A stretch of 64,000 nt of DNA. Source: Tricholoma matsutake (lineage: Eukaryota > Basidiomycota > Agaricomycetes > Agaricales > Tricholomataceae). The position numbers and the translations under genes are program-made. Below, in pieces: positions 30,264 to 40,218 of this stretch; position 1 is the first letter of the stretch; each line of letters opens with the position of its first letter. The notes beneath the pieces are model-generated. The model had not been told where the DNA came from. It saw nothing but the letters and a program-made list of their open reading frames with translations, and searched no databases. The stretch spans positions 10,726,001-10,790,000 of the forward strand of contig AP026542.1 in the NCBI GenBank assembly GCA_026075535.2. The letters run 5' to 3'.

Positions 30264-30656
30264 ATGATGGCATGACAAGACAGACCCATGCTTACAGGGA
30301 TTACAATCCTCGCCATCATTGTTGGCACAACCCTGGCTGCAGTGGCAGCCCTAACCTTCGCATTTTGCCTCTACACCATCTTCCGAACAGAACACGAACC
30401 CCCGATTACAGACGTTGAATTTGCCATCCTGCAACGCCCCCCTTTCAATGATACTACCGACTCCTTGACACCGCTACCTAGGGCAGCGCGAACCAGAAGA
30501 ACCCAATCATGGTCCGAGTTTGGACATGAATTATTCCTCCATCGTACCCCTCGACCCCAACCTACCCACATATCCAGACCACGCCCGATCAGACCACGAA
30601 GGAGAGATGAAGATTTAGGTCGAAGTGTGGGACTTTCGACCATAGCGGGGGGGTAA
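30264..30656 (+). pseudogene. Gypsy B ORF4: small single-pass membrane protein
   Basis: In the same frame as ORF3, 15 bases further on. ATG 30264 (one TGA four codons later) or ATG 30288 can start it. Near the N-terminus is a strong hydrophobic helix, ITILAIIVGTTLAAVAALTF then AFCLYTIF, followed by an Arg/Pro-rich tail (RPRPIRPRRRDEDLG). The stop lies inside the polypurine tract, one base before the LTR. Position and topology recall envelope-like ORFs of other Gypsy lineages, but there is no signal-peptidase site, cleavage site or similarity that I can name. Treat it as a hypothetical membrane protein. Confidence 0.65.
30644..30656 (+). promoter_or_regulatory. Gypsy B polypurine tract
   Basis: AGCGGGGGGGTAA immediately precedes the 3' LTR. 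It also encodes the last codons and stop of ORF4. Confidence 0.7.
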
Positions 30657-31346
30657 TGTTACAATTTTCCTTGTAACTCATGGAACCCAACTAACCCGAC
30701 CGACCCGACGATCCCCTCCAGACAGGAGGCACTCCATGATTCATGCCTGGGGCATGACCTTGACACCAGACACACACACGATGCATGCCAACTGCATGCA
30801 TTCGATCCCCTTCCCGTGGAAGGCACCCTCGACGCATGGTGACTCCATGCATGCGAACCCACTCCCACACATGCTGTGATATGACAGCCCCCTGACATGA
30901 GGTCCATGACGTCGGACTCTCACGATCGACATGCTGCGCCACAGCATGTCCTTGACATCAGATCCTTGACATCAGATCTGTGACATCGGATCTGTGACAT
31001 CGGACACCTCATGCTAGGATGAGGCCTATTGTTTCTATTATTACTTGATATGCATCTACCTTTCCGATTGGACGATAAGGACCTCCCTTCTAGTATAAGT
31101 ACTGCGACTTGTAGTAGGGATGTCCTTAGTTTAGATCTAGGCAATTAACAGCCTTAACTTGCAACTTGCGAACTTACTTGAAACCACTAAGGAAGCCCCT
31201 TAGTGTGTGAACCTGAATGACTCTATGCAGAAGCCCTGCTAGAGTGCACTACCTATCTTATGTCAGATGCTCCGAGTAAGACTAGTGCCAAATGACTCGT
31301 CGAACAACATCGACTAGATTGAGTGGTTGAGGCTTCGCCCTTAACA
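30657..31346 (+). repeat. Gypsy B 3' LTR
   Basis: A 690-bp copy of 23194-23886, starting TGTTACAATTTTCC and ending GCCCTTAACA. It is followed by the CTTGT duplication. Confidence 0.92.
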
Positions 31347-31351
31347 CTTGT

Positions 31352-31557
31352 CATGATGAAGGTAGAGTTTGTACTGTCGAAGTTGTTCCAGGAGGAGGCA
31401 CATGATGCGACAATGCTCTTCAACCATGTGAGTAAAGATGAGGATGTCATCGAGATAGATACAAACAATGCTTTCAAAGATGAGGTCATGGAAGATGTCA
31501 TTCATCATGGTCTGAAAGGTGGCACAACTATTAGTAAGGCCAAAGAACATGACAAGC
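31352..31557 (-). pseudogene. pol: Gypsy A1 reverse-transcriptase core fragment
   Basis: A 206-bp island of A1 between Gypsy B and the solo LTR. The minus strand encodes MFFGLTNSCATFQTMMNDIF and then CIYLDDILIFT, the RT palm with YLDD. It continues across the solo LTR into 32218 and across Gypsy B into 23188. Confidence 0.9.
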
Positions 31558-32212
31558 TGTTAAGGGCGAAGCCTCAACCACTCGATCTAGTTGATGTCGT
31601 TCGACGAGGTGCTTCCTCGACGAGTCGTTCGGCACTAGTCTTACTCAGAGCGTCCGACGTAAGATAGGTAGTGCACTCTAGCAGGGCTTCTGCATAGAGT
31701 TGTTCAGGTTCACGCACTAAGGGGCTTCCTTAGTGGTTTCAAGTAAGTTTGTGAGTTGCAAGTTAAGGCTGTAGAATGCCTAGATCTAAACTAAGGACAT
31801 CCCTACTACAAGTCGCAGTACTTATACTAGTAGGAAGGTCCTTATCGTCCAATCGGAAAGGTAGATGTGTATCAGGTATGAATAGAAACAATAGGCCTCA
31901 TGCCTTGCATGAGGCGTCCGATGTCATGGAGTGCTGTGGTGCAGCATGTCGATCGTGAGAGTCCGATGTCACGGACCTCATGTCAAAGGGCTGTTGTATC
32001 ACAGCATGTGTGGGAATGGGTTCGGGTGCATGGAGTCACCATGTGTCAAGGGTGCCTTCCACGGGAAGGGGATCGAATGCATGCAGTCGGCATACGTCGT
32101 GCGTGTGTCTGGTGTCAAGGACATGCCCTAGGCATGAATCAGGTAGTGCCTCCTGTCTGGAGGGGATCGTCGGGTTGGTCGGGTTCCATGAGTTACAAGG
32201 AAAATTGTAACA
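31558..32212 (-). repeat. Solo LTR of the Gypsy B family
   Basis: A 655-bp minus-strand LTR (TGTTAC...TTAACA read on the minus strand) flanked by the 5-bp duplication CAAGC (31553-31557, 32213-32217). No internal Gypsy B sequence is present, so it arose by recombination between the two LTRs of an earlier insertion. It lies only about 210 bp from Gypsy B, in opposite orientation. Confidence 0.92.
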
Positions 32213-32217
32213 CAAGC

Positions 32218-33575
32218 GGTTCAAAAAGACCATGGTTGGTACAAAAGGCTGCCTTCCACTCATCTCCCTCCTTTATCCTCACATTATTGTAACCCCAATG
32301 GACATCAAGCTTGGTGAAATATCGGGCTCCATGGAGCTGGTTCACAAGTTCAGAGATGAGAGGTAATGGGTAGCAATTTTTGACCATGATGTCATTGAGC
32401 CTTCTGTAGTCTTGAACTGGTCAAAGTGAGCCATCCTTCTTCTTGACAAAGAAAAAGGGAGAGGCCATGGGGGACTTTGATGGTCAAATATGTCCAGAGG
32501 CCAGGTGCTCATTGATGAACTGGTCAAGCTGTTGCTGTTCTTCAGGGGAGAGAGGATAGACCTTGCAGTATGAAGGGGTTGCACTGGGGGTGAGTTCGAT
32601 TGTGTGATCCCATGGCTTGCACACAGGGAGAGAGTCAAACGATTCCTTGGAGAACATGTCCCTGAACTCATGGAGATGAGGAAGCAAGGAATCAGTAGAG
32701 GATGTAGCAGCATTGTTTTTGTGGAAGGCCTCAGCGAGGCATTGGGATATGTTCAATATAGCACACACCTCATGTGATGGACGAATCACAGCGTAGAAAA
32801 TCTGATCACCTTCCTCCACTTCCTCTGGCTCCTCATCATCTGAGTCTGAGTCTGGCATCAGATCAGGAACCCCCTCTAACACCACCTCAGGCACAGGCAA
32901 GGGTCTGGCATGACACTTCCAAGTGCATCGTACTGAGGCCCTTTGTCCATAGCATTCTTGTCTGGCTTCCATGAAACAAGTGTGACAGTGGGATGGATAC
33001 CAGCTCATTGTAACCTCCCCAGTATGCCAGTTGACCTCTGGGTTATGGTCTCAAAGCCACAGATAGCCCAGAATCACCTTCTGCTTTCCTAATTGAGTGA
33101 CAGCAAAAAGGGCAGGCTCACTATGATCTTTGTAATGGAGGACCAGGTCTACAACCTCTCGGATGGCACAGGGACCCATCCACATTATAAACAGGTATTG
33201 GACGCGAGAGTGAGCAAGTATTCAGGTGATGTTGTTGTGTGAGATGGGCATCGATGAAGAGACCAATTGCACCAGAGTCCAGGAGTGCAGAGACACCAAG
33301 ATCTGTCCAGTGTTGGTAGTCTGTAGTTTGATTGCTAAATTCAAGGAATGTGTAGAGGGAGTGGATGCAACCATATATTTGCTTGGTAGTTTGCACTCCC
33401 ATGATTTAATTTTGGGGCATGTGGCAGAGGGAGAGATAGGAAGAGCTGGTACATCTCAGCCAACTTCAAAGGGTTAGAGAGGGGAACAGTTATGGAATTA
33501 GATTCATCCTCCAAGGATTCAACTGACAAAAATTCAAAGTGGTTGTGGACAGGCAATGAGGGCATACAATTTACT
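32218..33575 (-). pseudogene. pol: Gypsy A1 protease and N-terminal reverse transcriptase
   Basis: Minus-strand blocks: protease GVSALLDSGAIGLFIDAHLT (near 33,330-33,260); an acidic linker MPDSDSDDEEPEEVEEGDQIF; the RT opening HTIELTPSATPSYCKVYPLS; then [20 protein letters not shown] and [16 protein letters not shown]. Several frameshifts and stops separate them. It is collinear with 47,953-49,210 of A2. Confidence 0.88.
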
Positions 33576-33591
33576 CACTGCAAATAGAAAA

Positions 33592-34700
33592 ATTCTGCTC
33601 CTCTACAACTTCTGACTTGATCTCCTCTGCAACCTGATCCTTCGCTTCCTCAACATTTACAAGTGCCAACAGGTCCTGGAGGAGTTCATCTCACCCCTCA
33701 GGGGTGAGCATGCGGATATCCTGATGATGGGGACATGCTCTGGCCATGTGCCCAGTTTCCCCACAGTGGTAGCAGAGATCCAACCTATGTGTGTGACTAT
33801 GGGCTGCATCAACATCCATTGGTACAGGGGCATTGATGGCTGGTGCAGGACCCTGATGGACAGGAATGGTGTTAGGGTGAGGGAGGGTTCGATTGAATGC
33901 ATGAGTGGTAGTTGGAGCATGGAATGTAGCATTCAATGCCCCATTTGTGAGTCAGTTCTCATCACAGAGTGAAGCAGCATCATACCAAGCATAGATATCA
34001 TCTTCTGCCAGGTACCCTTCCAACATCTGTGCAATCTGGTCCTGAATCTCTCAATTGAGGCCCCATCGGAACCTCACCACCACTGGTAGCCCACTCCCAT
34101 ATCCTGCTATGTCCACCAAGTCCTTAAACTCATCGATATAATTGTCCACTGATCGATGTGCCTGATGGTAAGAGGATGACTCAAGCCATGTCACTGCTTG
34201 GTGGCACTCATTGAGGAGACAAAAGTGACATACAAACTCTGCTCAAATGTCACCCCAAGTAGAGAAAGGTAGAGAACCAAGCTCTTTAGTTTGGCACAGA
34301 ATACGGTCCACATAGAGATAGGCATATTCAGATTTCATGTATGTGAAGGCCCAATAAATTTTTGCAGCATTGTCGATGAATTGATGCGACTGGAGACTGA
34401 TGTACAACTCACATGAACTAAGGAATGCACCCCTGTACATGTGCACCATTAAATTCAGCAGGGGGACAGTTTGATCTGGGCATGTTAGGTGGTGTGTCAT
34501 TATTGGGTGCACTTGGAATTGTAATGGGGGGAATATTGGTTGTGGAGCTAGTCTGAAGGGTTCTGACAAAGTTTTCAATTGTAGATTTAAGTGAATTGAT
34601 TTGTGTGCATATTCCAGTAATGTCGCTTTCAAGCACGTTGAGGTGCTCTGATGCGTCCAAGGTGCTAGGCAGCGCGTTAGGTGAAAATGAGTGATTACTT
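33592..34700 (-). pseudogene. gag: Gypsy A1 gag
   Basis: The minus strand encodes the coiled N-terminus (MDASEHLNVLESDITGICTQ), the gag core (SCELYISLQSHQFIDNAAKI, then YWAFTYMKSEYAYLYVDRIL) and the knuckle CYHCGETGHMARACPHHQDI. Frames are broken in several places. The zinc knuckle corresponds exactly to the site where A2 was disrupted by Gypsy C. Confidence 0.88.
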
Positions 34701-34824
34701 AAGATGGGGAAGTCTGGAATGGTGTGTAGGGATTTGTTTGAGCTCTGGGAGGCATTGTCTACTCCACACCTGCCTATTTTGGTAGCACATTCGCAATTCC
34801 AAGCCTTAGGAGAGCATTTTTCAC

Positions 34825-35262
34825 TATAAGGGCAACCTTAGAGGCCACTTAATTAGTGGACTAGCAAAGGGAAATCCAAAGTTAAAATCATGGTACATAT
34901 TACAGGGAGTGGAGGCACACCTAGCAAAGTGAAATCCGAAGAGAAAACTTTAAGGACCCTTTGCCAATGTCCAGTATATGTGAAGATTGCAAAAATCAAA
35001 TAATAGCCTAAAAATAGAAAAGGCAGAGATAGGCAGATCAAGGCCACTGAATGACATCATACCAAGGGGTAGATGTCAGAAAGGGTACTCCACCTCTAAA
35101 TATAAAACTGTCAACATGCACAAATGTGATAGAAAGGGAAATTAGTAATAAATAAGGAAAAATCATAGAAAATGAAGAATAGGAGGAAATGAAGTGAGGA
35201 AAAATATAGGACAAATGTAAAAAATAGGAGAAACACATGGGGCACCCCCAAGTCCCCTTACA
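34825..35262 (-). repeat. Gypsy A1 5' LTR
   Basis: A 438-bp minus-strand LTR of the marY1-like family, starting (minus) TGTAAGGGGACTTGG and ending GCCCTTATA. It keeps the two CGGATTTC(A/C)CTTTGCTAG repeats. Confidence 0.85.
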
Positions 35263-35454
35263 TTATTGATGTATCATGCATGTGCAGTATATGGTGCAAA
35301 AGCAATGGGCACTGCAAGAGGGATGGCATGGCTGGGCAAGGTGTTATTATGCAGCTGAGCAGGCACACTGGCAGCAGTTGTAGCACAAGGTGATTATGCT
35401 TACCATGCTAATAAGTAATCTGGATCACTCTCTACAACATGGTACATAGGCCAG

Positions 35455-37921
35455 TGGAGTAGGGCGTCTGGGCACCTACTCCAGGTAGTCACATGACCAC
35501 GTAGTCAGTAGCCGATCACCTGTACATAGAGAGTCATCCTATGACTATCCAGGCCTCGACGCCATTGCTATAGAGGAGACTCCCGGCATGTCTCCACCTT
35601 GGTGATGAGAGCGTGATTCGACTTGCTCACCACTGCTTAGACTTACTGGGCTTACTGCTACTTAGTTCCATTCTTGTCACTTCTGCCTTGATTCTCACGA
35701 GCCACATCACAACGCGCCCGGTTCTGGTTTTACAGTCTACAGTCATCACTAGTCTAGTTTTAAGCACCTGTTACAGTCCTCATCATTTAACACCCCAGCT
35801 ATCAATATGCCTGGACCTGGGAACTCCCAAATTCCTACTCTGAGCACCTTTGCTGAAATTGGCTGTTTCTGTAACCCCACAACAGCCATGTCAACAGCCA
35901 TGATTTGCAACAGCTCACTGTGGAATGTCATACTGGAACTCCTGGAAAATGCAAAAACCAGAGCTCTTGAGGAAGGGAAGAAGCTTGGTAGAGAGGAACA
36001 GCTCGAGAAGGATGAAAATGCAAAGCAACAAGCATACAAAAAAAGTTGGAGGGAAGGCCACAAAACTGGGCTTGAAGAAGGAAAGGAGGAATGGGAAGTG
36101 ACATGTGAGCTGGTGTATGAGGAAGGGAAGATGAATGGCCGCCTGGAGGAAAGGGAGGACTGAGTGTCAAACCACGGTGAGGGCCTCTGCACCTCCCCGG
36201 AGGTGTTGATGCCCCAAGTTTGAGACAGCATTGATGTGAGCACCCAAGCAACCCCAAGGACTGATGAAATGGCCTCCCAGACCGACATTGCCACCACCAT
36301 CGACTTCAGCACCCAAACCACTCCCAGTGCCATGGAAACGGCCATGCAAACCCTCGACACACATCCCAGCACTCCCCTCAATGTTGCTACGTCACCACTG
36401 TCAACACCAGCACAGCCGTCATCAACATTGTCAACATTGTTGACAATGACCACAACAACAACTTCCTCCACCCCAAACCAGCTCCAAACACCTCAAAAAC
36501 AATGGCACACCATGCCGAGTCAGCCCACAGCCCAACAGCAGACCCCCCAGCCCCTAACGACGCTGCCACGTCACCGTCAACAATGGCAATGACACCTGAA
36601 CCAAACAGCCAAAAAACAACAACTAGGGCGATGACTAGCATGCAAATGGCTGCCCCCACTTTAGAGATGGCTAACCAGGCCACAAATGACACACAGAGAA
36701 CACTCAACACCCAGACAACAGAGTTACACAACGATGAGCACATTTACTCATTGAAATGCCTTGTTTACTCGACTAAACAAACTTACTCGCCCCAGAACTC
36801 CAAATGAAGGCCCAGGAGCCCTCTAGTAGCACCTTGCTCCCCCCAGCTTGATCCCCAGCCCCTCATTCCGCACCTTGAGCCCACTGCCACTGCTACATCA
36901 CCCCCAATGCCACCTACACCTCACATAGCTGCCACATCACCAACAATGTCGTCTACACCTGGGACATCCCCCATCCATTGTCTATGGCTCGTTTGCTGCC
37001 TACACACCCCAGAAAGCCCCAGAAAGCCCAGAAACAAGCTGTTTTGCTGTGTACTGCTTCCTACACCCCTACCGCATCACTAACAATGCTGTCATCACCC
37101 ACAAGCACCCCCAATTTGCTGGCTACACCCCCATCTCTGCCCGTGCACCCGTGCCGATCCCAGTCCACCCAGGAACGCGCTGTCTCGTTACCCCCACCTC
37201 TTGTCAAACCACCATTGAGCCCTACACCACCTCCTGTGCATTTCAACTGGGCAGATGATGCCGAGTCCCTGCCTATTCCCCTGCATACTGCACCTGCACC
37301 CCCACGAGACATCTCCAGTCTGAAAACAGGCTGTCCACAGCCATTCGGGACATTATGACGATGGACTCGACGAAGATGACCCCCATGCAGTATTTCTCGT
37401 CTCAAAGTTTTTTTAATCCAGCCTTGCCTTCTCTTGTTCTACCTCAACCTTTCATTACTCAATGACACCCCTCTGGTATAGGCCCAGGCAAGCCCACCAT
37501 CATAGTGCCCTTTGGAGGAGCACCCACACCTGCGCCAGTACCTCCAGTTCCAGTGCTTGACTGGGATCAAGACCCCCATCTCCTCAATTTGGGTCAGGCA
37601 CTTCGAGCTTTGGGATGGACACCCCCATGTTGAGTCTTCCACTATTATATTTTTTATATCATGCATAGAATTTTTTTGGTTACATTGTTTATATTATTCC
37701 TATACCTATTTTTTTTTTCAGCTTTTTTTGTTTTCTTTCTGTGGCAACGGGGATGTCACCTTTTTTGGAGGTGGGCAGATGGAGTAGGGTGTCTGGGCAC
37801 CTACTCCAGGTAGTCACATGACCACGTAGTCAGTAGCCAATCACCTGTACATAGAGAGTCATCCTATGACTATCCGGGCCTCGATGCCATCACTATAGAG
37901 GAGACTCCCAGCACATCTCCA
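35455..37921 (+). mobile_element. Small non-autonomous LTR element (2.47 kb, 142-bp LTRs)
   Basis: Two 142-bp direct repeats (35455-35596, 37780-37921) begin TGGAGTAGGG and end TCTCCA. They differ at only a few transitions and are flanked by the 4-bp duplication CCAG. A purine-rich GGAGGTGGGCAGA precedes the right repeat. The interior has no protease, RT or integrase and encodes one long, now broken protein. Size and layout fit a TRIM/LARD-like LTR element that depends on a partner for movement. Confidence 0.75.
35807..37633 (+). pseudogene. Glu/Gly-Lys-rich non-pol protein of the small LTR element
   Basis: ATG 35807 starts MPGPGNSQIPTLSTFAEIGC. Next comes a charged helical repeat rich in EG and K (KTRALEEGKKLGREEQLEK, then EEGKEEWEVTCELVYEEGK), a long Thr/Pro/Gln region with DFSTQTTPS- and TQATPR-type phrases, the block FNWADDAESLPIPLH (near 37,245), and a conserved-looking C-terminus PGKPTIIVPFGGAP, then VLDWDQDPHLL, ending LGWTPPC at TGA 37631. 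Two TGAs (36161, 36221) and several frame changes interrupt it. I recall similar hypothetical proteins repeated in agaric genomes. No enzymatic motif is visible and its function is unknown. Confidence 0.6.
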
Positions 37922-37973
37922 CCAGTGGGTAGAGATATAGGTTGGAGGCAGGATATGACAGTTTGGTGGGTTT

Positions 37974-38307
37974 TGTAAGGGGACTAGGGGGGTGCCCTGT
38001 GTTTTTTTCCTATTTTTTATGTTTGTCCTATATTTTTCCCCACCTCATTTCCTTCTATTCTTCATTTTCTATGATTTTTCCGGATTTTATTACTAATTTT
38101 CCCTTGCTATCATGTTTGTACATGTTGACACTTTTATATTTAGAGGCAGAGTACCCCTTCCGACACATACCCCTTGGTATGATGTCATTCGGCGGCCTTG
38201 ATCCGCCTATCTCCGCCTTTTTCTATTTTTAGGTTATATTTGATTTTTGTTGTCTTCACGTTTTAACTTCGGATTTCCCTTTGCTAGAGGCTTAGGTTGC
38301 CCTTATA
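37974..38307 (+). repeat. Gypsy A2 5' LTR (internally deleted)
   Basis: 334 bp, TGTAAGGGGACTAGG to CCCTTATA. It lacks a 92-bp segment present in the 3' LTR between TTGTTGTCTTCAC and TTTTAACTTCGG. The missing part includes one of two CTTCGGATTTCCCTTTGCTAG-type repeats. Confidence 0.9.
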
Positions 38308-38437
38308 GTAGAAAACTCTCCCCTAAGGCCCGAAAATTGCGAACACGCTGCCCAAGATAGGCAGGTACGGACTGGACGATGCTTCCCAAAGCTCCACAGA
38401 GTCCCTACACACTGTTCCAGATAATCTCGCCTTTATT

Positions 38438-39389
38438 ATGCCGCCATTTTCGCCAAACGCACTCCCTAGCGACATGGACGCATCAGAACGCTTCGACGTG
38501 CTTGAAAGCGACATTTCCAGAATGCGCACGCAAATCAACTCGCTTAAATCTACGATTGAAAACTTCATTAGGACCCTCCAGGCTAACCCTATGACCAATA
38601 GTTCCCCCTTTATGACTCCAAGCGCACCCAACAACGACGTTTTGCCAAACATGTCCACTAAGGAACGTGCCCAGATCAAACCATCCCCCCCCCGCTGAAT
38701 TTAATGGTGCACGTGCGCAGGGACGTGCATTCCTTAATTCCTGTGAGTTATACATTAGTCTCCAGTCGCATCAATTCGTCGATGAGGCTGCAAAAATTTA
38801 TTGGGCCTTCACATACATGAAATCTGAACGCGCCTATCTCTATGTGGACCGTATCCTACGTCAAACTAAAGAACTCGGTTCTCTACCTTTCTCCACTTGG
38901 GGTGACTTTTGAGCTGAGTTCGTACGCCACTTCTGCCCCCTCAATGAATGCCACCGAGCAGTGACATGACTTGAGTCATCCGCTTACCACCAGGGATGTC
39001 GATCCGTGGATGACTATATCGATGAGTTCAAGGATTTGGTGGACATGGCATGATATGGGAGTGGGTTACCAGTGGTGGTGAAGTTCCAATGGGGGCTCAA
39101 CCGAGAAATTCAGGACCAGATTGCACAGATGTTGGAAGGGCACCCAGTGGATGATGATATCCTTGCTTGGTATGAAGCTGCTTCACTCTGTGACGAGAAC
39201 CGACTCACAAATGCTGCATTTAATGCTGCATTCTGTGCTCCAACTACCACTCATATGCCCTACACCTTCAATCGAAGCCTCCCCTGCCCTAACCCCATTC
39301 CTGTTCGTCAAACTCCCACACCAGCTGTCAATGTCCCAGTACCAATGGATGTTGATGCAGCCCACAGCCGTGCACGTAAGTTGGATCTC
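38438..39389 (+). pseudogene. gag: Gypsy A2 gag, N-terminal part
   Basis: Encodes MDASERFDVLESDISRMRTQ (coiled coil), then after a frameshift in a C-run near 38,690 the core SCELYISLQSHQFVDEAAKI and MKSERAYLYVDRIL. TGA codons near 38,911, 38,968 and 39,051 fit Trp/Arg losses. It ends in RKLDLC at 39389, where Gypsy C is inserted in the first Cys-region codon of the zinc knuckle. Confidence 0.88.
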
Positions 39390-40086
39390 TGTTAAGAACT
39401 GATCCGAAAGGGCTCGTCGGAATCCGGTAGGACCCGGTGGGTGTTTGAGAGCGGAAGATTGTCGGGTCGTAGCGGATTATGTGGATGGGTAACAAAAAGG
39501 ACTTGGCTTCAGCTTGTAAGAAGCTGCACCCTTCGCCTCGTCTGGTGTCCTAATTTCGGGTAGAGGTTTCAGAGATAGGAGCGGGAGAGTGCGGGTAAAT
39601 GCGGGAAGGAGTACAGAGGGACTTAGGTTAAGTTCAGATGAGACTAGAACTTCAGAGGGGAACTAGAGGTTGAGTCGAATGGAGTTCAGACTCTTAGAGG
39701 TCAGGAGTTGGAGTAGAAGGAGGTTTTAGATTGACAGGGTAAAGTCGAGTCTATGTCGATATATGAACTGAGGAATACAAAGTGAAACTAACTAAGCTTA
39801 AATACTAGAGTCCGGAACAAGAGCGGAACAGAAATGGAAACTGCGGCAGTGTCTCAACTGCGTAGATAAATTGCCTAGCGGAGGCCGCACAGGAATCTGT
39901 AGTCAAATTTGCAAAACTAGACGGCAGCCTTGGAAGGCAGCCGTGGTTGCTGTACACGGCGGCCTGGTGCACAGCAGTGTGGGCAGTGCAAGGGGGCCGG
40001 AACAAAGGCAGTAGGAGTTGAGTTAGGAACAGCAGAAAAGATCGGAAGGTTGCGGGTTCCGAGTGGGCGAGGAATGGATCATGACA
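39390..40086 (-). repeat. Gypsy C 3' LTR
   Basis: 697 bp. On the minus strand it starts TGTCATGATCC and ends TTCTTAACA. It differs from the other LTR at about 20 sites, nearly all CpG/TpG/CpA. Confidence 0.95.
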
Positions 40087-40100
40087 GTATTTCCCCCTTA
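40087..40100 (-). promoter_or_regulatory. Gypsy C polypurine tract
   Basis: On the minus strand, CTAAGGGGGAAATAC directly precedes the LTR start TGTCATG. Confidence 0.7.
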
Positions 40101-40218
40101 GTGCCGAGCCTACAAGGCATGTGAAGGTTCAAGTCCAAATGAGGCAGTTGGTTGACTCCCGAATGCGGCAATTGGTTGAAAATTTTTGTTGTTTTCCTTC
40201 TTCCATCACCTACACAAA

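Larger units (their letters stand above)
23194..31346 (+). mobile_element. Gypsy B: 8.15-kb chromovirus with two extra 3' ORFs
   Basis: LTRs 23194-23886 and 30657-31346, with a 5-bp target duplication CTTGT (23189-23193, 31347-31351). It inserted into the RT gene of Gypsy A1. The order is gag, a -1 frameshift site, protease-RT-RNase H-integrase-chromodomain, then a CCHC ORF and a membrane-protein ORF. The whole frame structure is collinear with no indels. Only TGA codons interrupt it. It is larger than a minimal chromovirus because of about 1.2 kb of 3' coding. Confidence 0.92.
18877..35262 (-). mobile_element. Gypsy A1: marY1-like LTR retrotransposon, minus strand, with four nested insertions
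   Basis: LTRs at 18877-19296 (3') and 34825-35262 (5') bracket minus-strand gag, protease, RT, RNase H, integrase and chromodomain relics. These match the better-kept copy at 37974-52182. The coding is cut by insertions at 19539-20685, 21843-22264, 23194-31346 and 31558-32212. The outer flanks (GTACA against TTATT) do not form a target duplication. Either the flanks have mutated, or the two halves derive from different copies. Confidence 0.85.

Noticed and set aside
24203..30656. UGA recoded as a sense codon (Trp or Arg) in Gypsy B
   Set aside because: TGG and CGA/AGA codons are used normally in the same frames, ORF2 and other genes appear to end at TGA, and the TGA sites fall where CGA is expected. 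CpG deamination explains them without a new code.
30288..30656. Bona fide envelope gene
   Set aside because: Only a short single-pass protein without signal peptide, cleavage site or fusion segment that I can see. Listed as a hypothetical membrane protein.
35749..36471. Minus-strand 240-aa ORF over the small LTR element
   Set aside because: Val/Ser/Cys-rich shadow of the plus-strand Thr/Pro/Gln-rich protein, which has the start, conserved blocks and collinear frame.
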